Below are positions 22,809 through 34,693 of a DNA stretch of 64,000 nt, one piece after another. Within the stretch, counting starts at the first letter, position 1. Every line of letters starts with the position of its first letter. A program made the translations under genes and the position numbers. The notes under the pieces were generated by a model, which had not been told where the DNA came from, did no database searches, and was given only the letters and a program-made list of their open reading frames with translations. The stretch comes from G963677325 sp963810555 (GTDB taxonomy: Bacteria > Bacteroidota > Bacteroidia > Bacteroidales > Prolixibacteraceae), in assembly GCA_963810555.1 (NCBI GenBank), contig CAWENX010000010.1, positions 1 to 64,000 of the forward strand, written 5' to 3'.

Positions 22809-25800
22809 ATGATAAATTGCAGAAAATTTATCAAAAAGGTGGCAACTGCTGGTATTGCCGGCAGCAAACCATATCAAAAATGGAGGATGGGAATGAGAAA
22901 TATAACAGCGTTAGTACTGACTTTGGGATTTTTTTGGCTAGCAACGGGGATGATGGCCGCTGATTGGACGGATGAAGATACTTCACCCGAAAACAGGGTC
23001 AAAATGTTTTTCATAGTAATCTCGAAAAACGCCACCACCACCCTGTACATTAACGGGGAGGAAATTCCCTGGATGAAAAAGGAGTATTCCATGCAGACGT
23101 CCAGCGGGGTGTCGGTGATACGATACACTGTGTCGACTTATGTGAACCAGTCGGAAAATGTTGTTGGGATCTCCGCCGGCGCTGCCGGGCAATCCGGGAG
23201 TGAGGGATTACAGGTAAGTCGTAGAGACTGACGCAAAATGGAAATCCGGGAGGCCGGAGAATAACAACTGGCTCAAATTGAATTTTGATGATAAGGCATG
23301 GCCGGTGACAATCCCTAAGTCTCAAGAGTACAATTGGACTTTGCTTGATGACGTGAGCAATCCGGCGTCATACACCTGGGGTGCCGATCAAACAGCCCAA
23401 AAAGTCTGTTTCAGGCAGGTGATCAGAGGCGTAGAGAAATCGGATCAGAATGTCAAATACACAGTCTACGATTGGGGGAAGGTTATTGAAGGACTGGGAT
23501 ATCATCGCGCCATGGTGCGGGTTCCGGACGACATGGAGAAATCCAGGATTGTCAACATAAGCGTGCACACAAGGTTGTCAGGTAATACCAGTGCCGTGTG
23601 GGCGCATGTCCCATGGCGCAGACGTGACGTCAATCCCGGGCAGAAGGCGATATTCATACATGACTCTAAAACCGGGAAACGGATCGAGAATTTCGAGATT
23701 ATCAACCTGAACCAGGAATTTCTCGATGTGGTTTTCGAACCTCAGACTGTCCCGGGTGATTACGAAATCTACTATCTGCCATATTTCGAGAGTTTTAGGA
23801 GGCCGTTGCCCTGGGAGGTGACCGAGAGTTATGTGAAACCCTATTCGTTGTGCGACGAGAACTGGCTTGCCAGGGCGAGCTCCTTGCCGGGAACCAAAAC
23901 GCTGCCAAACCTAAGATCGCCGATGGTAACTGGCAGAGACTGCCAAGGGCTGAGCTTGTCGAAATACAGTCAAGAACCGGGTTCGACAGCTTTTATCCGA
24001 TGGAAGTTCTTGCCACAAAGGAAGAAATATCCGAAATCATCGCAAAAAACCAAAAAACCGGTTATTTGATTTTCCCCGAGGACAGGAAGTATCCCGTCAG
24101 GATGTTTGAGACCATACCTCTCAAATGGGTGAAGACCGGGCCATCTTCCGAGTTCGGGGCGAGGCCCGGCCTGGCGGTTTATTACTGTTTCCAGATTGGT
24201 GTTTTCGCTGCGAACAACGACATCAAGAATGTTGCTGTCAATTACAGCGGGTTGAAGAACGAGAAGGGTAAGGTGATTCCGGCAAGTGCATTTCACTGTA
24301 TAAACACAGGTGGTTCGGACTGCTACGGCAAACCACTTGAGAAAACGTTCAACATGCTGAAAGGAAAAGTCCGACCGTTGTGGATCGGATTCCAGATACC
24401 CGACAACGCCAAAGGCAACTATGCCGGAACAGTCACTGTTACACCTGTAGGAATGGAGCAGACGACGGTGAAACTCAACGTGAATGTCGCAGGCGACCTC
24501 ATTGCTGACAAGGGTGATAACGAGCCGTGGCGCCATTCGCAACTCCGCTGGCTTAACTCAAAACTGGGTCTCAACGACGACGAGCTTATTCCTCCCTACA
24601 CACCATTAAAGGTCTCAAAAAGCCAGATAGAATGCCTGAACAGGACTGTGCTTTTCGGTATCGCCGGCATGCCTCAGAAAATCGTCAGCAATGGTAAGGA
24701 CGTAATATCTGCACCTATGAGATTCAACGTTATGATGAACGGTAAGGCCATGGTCTGGAAGCAGGGTGCGCCTGACAGGATCGTGCTTGAAAAGCCGGCC
24801 AAAGTAGTCCGCGAAGCGGTAGCTGACGGAGGATCGTTCCATCTCGCTAACAAAACCACGATGGAGGCCGACGGTATGGTCCGATTCGACATCACACTCA
24901 CGTCGAAGGAAGATGTTTCTGCAGATGCCATCGTTGTTGAGACCCCGTATAATGTACAGATTGCGAAGTACATGACTGGGGGTGATGGCAGGATTGGCGG
25001 ATTCAGGACCAACACGATAGACTGGAAAATGAATCCAAACTTCAAACTGTGGATCGGCGACTACGACGCTGGGATGCAGGTAAATTTACTGGGCCAGACG
25101 AAGGGATTTGTGGCTGAGGACAATGGGATGATCGTCTTGAAGGCAGAGACAGGGAAGATAACAATGAAAAAGAACGAAGAACTCCTCTATTCCTTCCGCT
25201 TGTTTGTGACGCCTTTCAAGCCTATCAACAACAAAATCCATTGGAACACAAGGAAGTATTTGAAGGGATATGGACCTGATACACTGAAAAGCATTCCAGA
25301 CTGGGCCACGATAGTGCATTATCACCAAGCCACTCCGGAAAATCCATGGATCGACTATCCATTTCTCACGGCAGACAAGATTGCTGCCGCTCAAAAAGCA
25401 TTATAGATAAAGGCGGTATCGGCGTGCAGTTGTATACACGACAAGGGAACTGTCGAACCGATGTGTTGAATTATGGGCGCTCAGGAGCCTTGGCACCGAG
25501 GTCTTTAACGGCATCGACGTGTACGCTACACCGATCGCCCGCGATTGGTTTCAAAAACATCCCTGGCTGCGCGAGCACCTGGTGAACGGCTTCTACGGTG
25601 CTTGGACAGATGTAATGGCTCCCGGCGTCATAGACCAGGCAATAAACGACAGCAAACTTTCCCGGTGGCACAACGATTACATCGAGGGGTTAAACTGGCT
25701 TATACGGAAAGGTTGCCTATCCAGTCTCTATATTGACGGTGTTGGTTATGACCGTGAGATCATGAAACGTGTGGCACGGTCGCTGTCCAAGGCTAACCCG

Positions 25801-26409
25801 GAGTACAGAATGGAGTACCATCAGCAGTGCGGAGCCGGCAACAACCCCGGCAGCCCTCTGAACACCTCAATGGAGCACATGCCGTACTTTACGAACCTGT
25901 GGTTCGGAGAAAGCTTCAACTATAACCGTTCGCCCGACTACTGGCTTGTTGAGGTGTCAGGCATACCGTTCGGCATCACGGGAGAAATGCTTAACAATAC
26001 GAGTACAGCGAATTGATGGCGCGGTATGATATATGGGCTTGTTGGTCGTGGACTCAAGGAAACGCCAGCCATTTACAGGCTCTGGGACGACTTCGGCATT
26101 CAGGATTCCGAATGGCTCGGCTACTGGGATCCGAAATGCCCTGTAAAAACCATGCGGGATGACATCATGGCGACTGTATACAAGAAGGGTGGCAAATCCA
26201 TGATCTGCCTGGCTTCATGGGCGAATGAGGATGTGAATTTGAACCTCAGTGTCGATTGGAAAGCACTAGGTCTCGACCCGTCAAAAACTATCCTGACAGC
26301 AATCGAGATCAAAGACATGCAGACGTCCAGGACGTTCAAAGCTGGCGATCGTCTTCCCGTGAAAAAAGCAAAAGGCTTGATCCTGATCGCCGAAGAAAGC
26401 GGAAAATGA
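22809..26409 (+). pseudogene. Secreted glycoside-hydrolase-like protein, DUF6067/GH123-like, copy A (broken)
   Basis: A protein of about 1,190 residues in several frames. It has a signal peptide (LGFFWLATGMMAADW), a beta-sandwich N-terminus (LYINGEEIPWMKKEYSMQTS), a middle segment with WLARASS and FQIGVFAANNDIKNVAVNY, and a TIM-barrel-like C-terminal half with IVHYHQATPENPWIDYPFL, GIGVQLYYT-type, LSSLYIDGVGYDREIMKR and RLWDDFGIQDSEWLGYW segments. I take this as the DUF6067 family, related to GH123-like hydrolases; substrate unknown. Frames change near 23205, 23900-24060, 25405 and 25500. At 26014 a TGA replaces the TCA (Ser) found at the same place in copy B. It is visibly richer in G+C than the SusC/D genes, a hint of different origin. 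Confidence 0.62.
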
Positions 26410-26507
26410 CGAAAACCAAAATAACCGTCTCTCTTAAACCAGGTAGATACTATCATCAAAAAATGCCTTCAAATCACGGATTTTCATGACATTCAAACGT
26501 TTATACA

Positions 26508-27128
26508 GATATGCAGACCAGCACTGAACCAGGTATTCATTTTGGTTTTTTCCAGACACTTTCCCAGGTTCTGGGTTGGGATATGTACGTTGAGCCATGG
26601 TTCCTGGGTGAGAAAAAGGCTGCCATGTTCAAAGACTATGCAAATCTCCGCTACAAACTCATTCCGTACATTTATTCCATGGCTCATTTGGCAGCAGAAA
26701 AAGCTATACCAGTAATGCGTGCAATGCAATTAATTTATCCTAAGGATACAAAATGCGATGAATCTATTCATCAGTACATGTTTGGCGATGCCTTTCTTGT
26801 ATCAGCTTTTGATAAAACAGTATATTTACCTAATAGAGAATGGATTGATTACCGGACAGGAAAAAGATAGCAGGGAAATCAGGAAATACCTGCTGAATAT
26901 CCTGAAAATAATGATGGTATCCTCATTACTATTTATCCCCGGGTCGGCAATTATGATAAAATGCCGGAACAAAGAACCCATAGTTTCAAAATATTCTATC
27001 AGGGGAAATTAACTTTAAAGAATAAACATATCCCAATCCATTTTGATGAAAAGACAAATATGACGAGTATCGAAGATATTCCGGAAAAGGGTGAAAAAAT
27101 TGACATCTTACTTAAAAAAGTAAGGTAA
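26508..27128 (+). pseudogene. GH31 C-terminal remnant
   Basis: About 205 residues of a family 31 glycosidase without its catalytic first part. It begins abruptly with DMQTSTEPGIHFGFFQTLSQ, goes through YANLRYKLIPYIYSMAHLAAE and DESIHQYMFGDAFLVSAFDK, is frameshifted at about 26868, and ends LLKKVR with TAA at 27126-27128. The same landmarks appear in the complete GH31 gene that follows (AGIHFGYLQPWSQ; LRSKLIPYLYSWAYYATNT), but the sequences are clearly diverged, so this is a former second GH31 gene and not a recent copy. It follows the DUF6067 copy A stop by about 100 bases. The nucleophile and acid residues are absent. Confidence 0.72.
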
Positions 27129-27232
27129 GAAGCTGAAAAACGATGTTTATTGCTTACCTTCAAATATTTACACATAAAATATTCGACATAAAAACTACTT
27201 AACACATTTATTTACTAAATACATTTAACCCT

Positions 27233-29558
27233 ATGAAACAAATTAGCAAGCTTTTAAACTTGGCTCATAATGTAATAATTATTATGGGAGCACTTCTGTT
27301 TTCTGGTTTGGTTTCTTCCAATGTAATAACAGGTCAGACATCTAATAAAAATATATCTGGTGTTCTGGATGAAGATTTTTACAAGGGATCTGTCATCCGG
27401 ATAAAATTTCTTAAAGACGAATATTCTCAGGATTCAGATTGCAAAACAAAAGGATCAATTCAGAGAATCGGCACTTAACCGATATGATTTTATCCACGAT
27501 CTTAATACAGCTAATTTGAAGGTAAAGATTTCAAAGTCGAAGAATGACTTCTCTGTCGAAACGCCGAATCTTAAATTAAAGGGTAACAAATTAACCGGTG
27601 AAATTGTAATGACTGATCCTTCTGGAAAGAAAATACTTCTTGATCAGGTTGCTGCGGATTTTTTGGATAGCACTTCAAGAGTTGTTTTCAAAGCCGATAA
27701 AGTAGAAGACTGGATCGGATTGGGGACCAGCAACGCCAAAGAATGTATCAGCGAGGTTATATGGCAGATTGTGACATCAGGAACGTCAAGGCATATATCC
27801 CTGTACCTTTCTTTATGTCAACGCAGGGAATAGGTGTTGTGGTAAATACAACATATAGAGTTGTTTTCGATATGTGCAATAGTAAACCTGATTTCTACTC
27901 CTGGGTTGATGAGAGAGGAACTGTTGATTATTATGTAATGATAGGGAACGGGTATAAGGAACTTATTAATTTATACACCGAACTTACAGGCAAACCTAAA
28001 CTTCCCCCGGAATGGTCATTTGGTCTGTGGTATATATGTCGATATAATGCCGATGATTATCAATCAGTAAGTGATGCGTTAAATTTTCGCCGGAATGAAA
28101 TTCCCTGCGATGTTATTGGATTAGAACCTGGCTGGATGGAAAAAAATTATGATTATTCAACTAAAAAGCAATGGAATAAAGAGCGGTTTTATAATCCGCG
28201 TACTTATATTAATGCCATCAAACGCTTAGGCTTCAAATTTGAATTGTGGCTTTGCAACGATTACGACCTTACGTATGAAGAAGAACGGCGGTTGAAAAAC
28301 GGTTCTCCGTCAGTCGATGGACATCTTGTCAAAGTGGACGAAAAGAATCGATCGGTTAATCAGGTTGATCAGATCACAATAAATGAAGAACCATGGTTTG
28401 AACATTTGAAACAATTTGTCAATCAGGGTGTAGATTTCTTTAAACAGGATGCATCGCGCCAGGTTTTCAACCACCCAAAAAGGGTGTGGGGAAATGGAAT
28501 GCCGGACGCGGAAGTACATAACCTGTATCCTCTTTTATACTCCCGTCAGATGTATGAAGGCTTCAAATCATATACAAATCGCCGCCCTGTTATATTTACA
28601 CCATGTGGTTGGACAGGTTTTCAGGTGTATTCGGGTACATGGGCAGGGGATACCGGGGGAGGCATATCCGCTCTTGCCGCGATGCTTAATACTTCTGCTG
28701 TAGGGCATGGTTTATCAACAGTTGATATGAATGTGACAGACAAAGCAGGCATACATTTTGGCTACCTTCAACCCTGGAGTCAAGATCAATAGCTTTTATT
28801 CATTCAATATGCCATGGGTTCAAATAACAGAAATTGCAGCAATGCATAAATTCTATGCACAATTAAGGTCAAAGCTTATTCCTTATCTTTATTCGTGGGC
28901 ATATTATGCGACAAATACGGGCTGGCCTATGTTATTACCACTCACAATGGAATTTCCTGATGATAAAAACTGCCGCAACAACCTTCATCAATATCTTCTT
29001 GGTCGCGATTTAATGGTTGGTAGTTTCAATAATAATATTTATTTCCCTGCCGGCCTATGGAAGGATTATTGGACAGGAGAAATCATAAAAGGACCTCAGG
29101 AAAAAGAAGTTTCATGGCCTGTTGACCGTGGAGGCGCACTTTATGTACGCTCAGGAGGTATCATCCCGTTTGGTCCATTAATGCAATATAGAGGAGAAAA
29201 ACCAATGGATGAAATAACTCTGTATATTTTCCCCGATCAAAAGGGATCTTCATTTGAACTTTATGAAGATGATGGAGTAAGTTTTGAGCATACTGAAGGG
29301 AAATATTCAAAAACAACCATTTCCGCAAATAGGGGAATCAACGGAACTGTTATTGAGATTGGAACGACTGATGGTGATTTTAAAGGTAAGGTAAAGAGTC
29401 GTAAATGGAATATTGTAATGCATATTGATATGAAACCTGGATCTGTATTGTGCAATGGAAAACCTTTCACAGAGGATAACTATTCATTGGATGAAAGCAG
29501 AAAAGAATTGACTATAAAAAATATATCTGCTCCGGCTTCCATATTGGTGAGAAAATAA
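27233..29558 (+). CDS. GH31 family glycosidase (frameshifted)
   Basis: A secreted glycosidase of about 775 residues that would remove alpha-glucosyl, alpha-xylosyl or alpha-galactosyl units. The N-terminal part (signal-like MKQISKLLNLAHNVIIIMGALLFSG) is separated by frame changes near 27440, 27760 and 28785. The catalytic barrel shows PKLPPEWSFGLWYICRYNADD, nucleophile Asp in FFKQDAS (codon 28448-28450) and acid/base Asp in TWAGDTGGG (28649-28651). After the third shift the Arg/His substrate-binding region, a beta domain (PAGLWKDYWTGE) and a DUF5110-like end (LYEDDGVSFEHTEGKYS) follow. Catalytic residues are all present, so function could be intact if the frameshifts are errors. Its neighbours are a GH31 remnant upstream and an oxidoreductase remnant downstream. 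Confidence 0.78.
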
Positions 29559-29632
29559 GGGGTAATAAGCAAGTCTGGGTTAAGAATATCGAAAACCAGC
29601 ATAAGACTCCGTCAGAGTGTATAAATAAATAT

Positions 29633-30336
29633 ATGAAAAACTACAATCCTTGCAGAGGGGAATTTCTCAGAAAAAACTCTGGAGCGGCATATATAACCTG
29701 CAGCCAATACCTTTGCCTTCTGAGCTTGACTACGATTTCTGGCTGGGTCCGGCTCCATATAAACCTTATAATCCCGAACGTGTTCATACAAAATTCCGCG
29801 GATACTGGGATTATGATGGGGGCGGTCTCGGCGACATGGGTCAGCATTATCTCGATCCTGTCCAGTATATTCTGGGCAAAGACGAAACCGGTCCGATATC
29901 AGTCGAGATTGATGCACCCATGCAGCACTATGATGCCGTCGGTTAATGGAATAGGATCGAGTTTACATATTCAGACGGGTGCAGGATCGTCCTCAATGGC
30001 GAAAACAGGGATAAGGATGCCGTGTATACTGAGGGTCCTCACGGTAAACTTTTCAATGGCTTCAGATCAGACATACCCGATTTCGAGAAGCTCCTCAACT
30101 TGCTTCCTGATCCCGAACCTCAGATAACAACATTTTCTGATTCTGTACGCACCAGGAAGAAATTTGCTCTTAATGAGATGAATGGCCACAGGTGATGCTC
30201 AATAGTAAACCTGGGTATTACTGGATTAAGGCTTGGAAGGAACCTGAAATACGATCCTGTCAAACAGGAGTTCATTGATGAAGAAGGAGCCAATAGGCTC
30301 GTCAATCAGCCGATGAGGAATCCATGGAAAATTTAA
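29633..30336 (+). pseudogene. Gfo/Idh/MocA-family oxidoreductase C-terminal remnant
   Basis: Only the C-terminal half of an NAD(P)-dependent sugar dehydrogenase survives: LPSELDYDFWLGPAPYKPYNP, then GYWDYDGGGLGDMGQHYLDP and IEFTYSDGCRIVLNGEN, ending NRLVNQPMRNPWKI with TAA at 30334-30336. These are hallmarks of the alpha/beta C-terminal domain; the Rossmann GxGxxG part is missing. In-frame stops are TAA at 29944-29946 and TGA at 30193-30195 (HR-stop-CSIVN). It follows the GH31 stop by 75 bases. Such oxidoreductases are often encoded next to glycan hydrolases in Bacteroidota. Confidence 0.7.
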
Positions 30337-30476
30337 CTATGCCTGAATTGCAAACATTTCAAAGAACTATTATAGCTATATTTGCACTGAAAAATCAAGC
30401 CTTTCAGAAGATTCCCTTAACTAAACGACATTGATATTTATATTGAAAATAATCTACTGACCAAAATTTTAATCAA

Positions 30477-33400
30477 ATGACAAATTGCAAGAAAGTTATC
30501 AAGAAAGTGGTAGCTGCTAGTATGACCAGCTGTCTGCAAAATAAAGCAGCATTAGCGCTGATTTTAGGATTTTTGTGGTTGGCGACGGGGATGATGGCTG
30601 CTGATTTAATCTTTGAGGATACCTCGCCCGAAAGCAGGGTCAATATGTTTTTCATGGTCATCGCGAAAAATGCTACTGCCACCTTGTACATTAACGGGGA
30701 GGAAATACCATGGCTGAAAAAGGAGTATTCCATGCAGACGTCCAGCGGCGTATCGGTGATACGATACACCGTGTCGACGTATGCGAAAGAGGCGGAAAAT
30801 ATTGTTGGGATCGCCGCCATCGCTACCGGGAGTGATCCGGGAGTGAGAATACAGGTGAGTTGAGAGGAGACTGACGCTAAATGGAAATACGGGAGGCCAG
30901 AGAATAACAACTGGCTCAAATTGAATTTCGATGATAAGACGTGGCCGTTGACAATCCCTAAGTCTCAAGAGTACAATTGGAATTTGAGTGATGACGTGAA
31001 TAATGCTGAGTGATACACCTGGGGTACCGATTAAGCAGCCCAAAAAGTCTGTTTCAGGCAGGTCATCAGAGGCGTCGAGAAATCGGATCAGAATGTCAAA
31101 TACACCGTCTACGATTGGGGGAAGGTCCTTGATGGGCTGGGATATCACCGCGCTATTGTGCATGTTCCAAGAGACCCCAGATTAACACGTGTTGATGAAG
31201 TTTATAACTCCAAACAATCAAATAGCAATGTTGTGTGGGCACATGTCCCATGGCGCAGACGGGATGCCAATCCCGGCAGAAGGCGATATTCATCCATGAC
31301 TCGAAAACCGGGAAACGGATCGAAAACTTTGAGATCATCAATCTTAACCAGGAATATCTTGAATGTGGCTTTCGAACCTCAAACTATCCCTGGTGATTAC
31401 GAAATCTACTATTTACCATACTTCGAACTTTTTAACCGGCCGGAATATTGGTACTCGATTGAGAATTATGTAAAACCATATTCGTTGTGCGACGAGAACT
31501 GGCTTGCCAGGGCGAGCTACAAGACAGGAAACCATAATGTACGCGAACCTAAGATTGCCGACGGCAACTGGCAGAGGCTGCCGAAGGCTGAGCTTGTCGA
31601 GATACAGTCAAGAACCGAATTCAACAGTTTTTATTCAATGGAAGTTCCGGCCACGCAGGAAGAGCTATCTGAAGTCATTTCGAAAAACCAGAAATGCGAT
31701 TATTTGATCTTCCCTGAGGACAGGAAATATCCCATCAGGATGTTCGAGACTATACCTCTCAAATGGGTGAAGACCGGGCCATCATCCGAGTTCAGGGGGG
31801 AGGCCCGGCCTGGCGAGTATTACTGCTTCCAGATTGGTGTATTCGCCGCAAACAATGACATTAAGAATATCGCCGTCAGTTACAGCGGACTGAAAAATGA
31901 GAAAGGCGCGAAGATCCCGGCAAATGTGTTTCGATGTATTAACACAGGAGGTGTGGACCCACTCGGAAAATCATTTGAGAAAACATTCAGCCTTCTAAAA
32001 GGAAAAGTACGCCCTTTGTGGATCGGATTCCAGATACCCGACAAGGCCAAAGGCAACTATACCGGAACAATCACTGTTGCACCTGTAGGAATGGAACCGA
32101 CGACGGTGAAAGTCAGAGTGAACGTCTCGGGCGATCTAATCGCGAACAAGGGTGATGACGAGCCGTGGCGTCATTCGCGGCTCCGCTGGCTTGACTCGAA
32201 CGCTGGGCCTTAACGATGACGAACTAGTCCCCCCCTACACGCCGTTGAAGGTATCTGGCAACCGTATCGAATGTCTGAACAGGAGTGTGGTTTTCGGCAT
32301 CGCCGGTATGCCTCAGAAAATCTTTAGCAACGGCAAGTCCGTCATATCGGCACCGATGAGATTCAACGTGATCATGAATGGTGAGACCGTTGTCTGGAAA
32401 CAAGGTACACCTGACAAGATCGTCCTTAAAAAACCGGCTAAAGTCGTGCGTCAGTCAGTAGCTGACGGCGGACTTTTAAATCTCACGAACAAAATCACAA
32501 TGGAAGCCGACGGGATGGTACAGTTCGGCATCACACTGACTTCGAAGGAAGATATTTCTGTGGATGATATTGTTGTCGAAGTCCCGTACAATGAGCAGAT
32601 TGCAAAATACACGACCGGGATAGAGGATTGGGGCGGATTCAGACCCGACAAAATGGACTGGAAAATGAATCCAAACTTCAAATTATGGATCGGAGACTAC
32701 GATGCAGGGATGCAGGTTGATTTCCTGAGCCAGACGAGAGGATCCGTAGCCGGGGACAATGGGATGATTGTCCTGAAAGCAAGGACAGGGAAGATAACGA
32801 TAAAAAAGGACAAAGAGCTTTCTTATTCTTTCCGTCTGTTTGTCACGCCGTTCAAACCTATAAACAATAAAATCCATTGGACTACCAGGATTATAATTGA
32901 TGGATATCCAAGTCCAAAAGATACTCTGAAAGGCGAACCACCCTGGGGGGCTACAATTGTCCATTATCACCAGGGCATTCGGGAAAATCCATGGATAAAC
33001 TATCCCTTTCTCACTACTGACAAGCTTGTTGCTGCTCAGAAAAACATCATCTCTAAGGGCGGTATAGGCGTGCAATTATACTACACAATTCGGGAGCTGT
33101 CAAACCGCTGTGTTGAATTATGGGCGCTCAGGAGCCTTGGCACCGAGATCTTTCAAGGTACTGACGTGTACAATACACCAGGCTTCCCGCCATTATCCAA
33201 AAAAGGGTGGGGTCATCCATGGCTGCGTGAGCACCTCATAAGTGGTTTTGTTGCCGCGTGGCAACAACCACTGGCAGTTCCCGGTGTCGTCGACGCGGCG
33301 CTTTCTAACAGAGGGGTTTCCCGTTGGGCCAACTATTACGTTGAGGGGCTCAACTGGCTTATGCGAAAAGGTTGCATCTCCAGCCTTTATATTGACGGTA

Positions 33401-34059
33401 TTGGCTACAACCGCGAGACCACGAAACGTGTGGCAAGGTCGCTTTCGGCGTCGAATCCGGAGTACAGAATGGAGTTCCATCAATCGTGCGGAGTTGGCTA
33501 CTGACAGCCCCTGAGCATCAATATGGAGCACATACCTTACTTTACGAAACTATGGTTCGGTGAGGGCTTCAACTATAACCGTTCCCCCGACTACTGGCTC
33601 GTTCAGGTGTCTGGCATACCGTTCGGTATCACGGGAGAAATGCTCGACGACACGCATACAGCAAATTCATGGCGTGGTATGATATATGGGATTTCCGGGC
33701 GTCAGCTCGAGGAAGCGCCAGCCATTTACAAGCTCTGGGACGACTTCGGCATTCAGGATTCCGAATGGATAGGCTATTGGATCCGAAATGCCCTGTAAAA
33801 ACCATGCGGGATGACATAATGGCGACTGTATATAAGAAGGGTGGCAAATCCATGATCTGCCTGGCTTCGTGGGCGAATGAGGATGTGAATTTGAACCTCA
33901 GTGTCGATTGGAAGGCACTTGGTCTCGACTTGTCGAAAACAACTTTGACAGCACCAGAGATCAAGGTATGCAAACGCCCCAGACGTTTAAGGTGGGCGAC
34001 CTCCTTCCCGTGAAAAAAGGTCAAGGCTTGACTCCATTGCCCAAGAACGAAGTAAATGA
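30477..34059 (+). pseudogene. Secreted glycoside-hydrolase-like protein, DUF6067/GH123-like, copy B (broken)
   Basis: A paralogue of the gene at 22809-26409 with the same architecture and the same long diagnostic segments (SYTWG-type, CFRQVIRGVEKSDQNVKY; YIDGIGYNRETTKRVARSL; RLxxLxTWxx-type C-terminal TIM barrel). Signal region: MTNCKKVIKKVVAASMTSC then LILGFLWLATGMMAADL. In-frame stops: TGA 30861-30863, TGA 31011-31013 (TCA in copy A), TAA 31032-31034 (CAA in copy A). Frames change near 31280, 32200, 33500, 33790 and 34000. The natural end is LDSIAQERSK with TGA at 34057-34059, like copy A; the frame of the last piece runs on to 34174. At 33494 a one-base gain followed by a loss in a C run restores frame. 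Confidence 0.62.
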
Positions 34060-34231
34060 CAAAAGCCCAATACCCCGCTTCGCTTATCCGGGGGTGAAAA
34101 GTAAGTCCTCATTAAGGGAAAGCCCACTTCAGATATCCCTTAAAATCAATAATCCAGTAAAACAATCAGAGTAATACAGAGCTTATACCTATTCAAAGCA
34201 TTTTATTAAGAGCTTGACCATATATGTAATT

Positions 34232-34554
34232 TTACAGGGAATGAAAAATTCCATATAGTGCAACGAAAATACTTATTGATCCTCCCGCAAGAAGTCCAAT
34301 AACTTTCCTGTTCTGTGCATATGATGATTTTAACCAGTGCCCGGTAAGTACCCCTGCCTTACAAGCAGCGATTGATGATATCTGCTGAGGGATACCGTCT
34401 TCGTCAAAGACCTCGTTGTTGTAAAACTTTCCGGGGACAAGAAGTTAATCAAGATAATATGCAGAAGCATATCAAGTCCGCGCACGGCATCCAATGACAT
34501 CAAATGTTCCTTATCTGAAGGTTGGCTATTATTACTCATGACAATGTTCCTCAA
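34232..34554 (-). pseudogene. DUF5009/NagX-like acyltransferase membrane protein remnant
   Basis: The 5' end reads MSNNSQPSDKEHLMSLDAVRGLDMLLHIILINF, matching the cytoplasmic start and first membrane segment (LDALRGFDM motif) of heparan-alpha-glucosaminide acetyltransferase-like DUF5009 proteins. Nearby in another frame come SSIAACKAGVLTGHWLKSS and QNRKVIGLLAGGSISIFVAL, which belong to a membrane segment far downstream in such proteins, followed by a stop at 34232-34234. So at least 150 central residues and the C-terminus are gone. It is convergent with DUF6067 copy B and marks the right edge of the broken block. Confidence 0.62.
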
Positions 34555-34693
34555 TATTTACCAATTTATTGATTTCCCAAATTCTTCCTTCCAAGGATCA
34601 TAATAACTAACCAGGTGAATAAAAGTATCCATCCATTTCCAAAAGAAAGAGTGACACTTGCACAATACCAAGACATGCATTAGATCACATCCT

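Noticed and set aside
23970..24542. Minus-strand open frame of 190 residues
   Set aside because: It is antisense to the DUF6067-type copy A gene, whose coding strand shows clear homology to copy B; compositional shadow of higher GC.
26014..26016. TGA as selenocysteine or serine codon
   Set aside because: No SECIS-like structure was evident, the paralogue has TCA, and TGA is used as stop in intact genes of this window.
30606..31163. Minus-strand open frame of 185 residues
   Set aside because: Antisense to DUF6067 copy B; the same antisense words appear opposite copy A, showing they simply mirror the sense gene.
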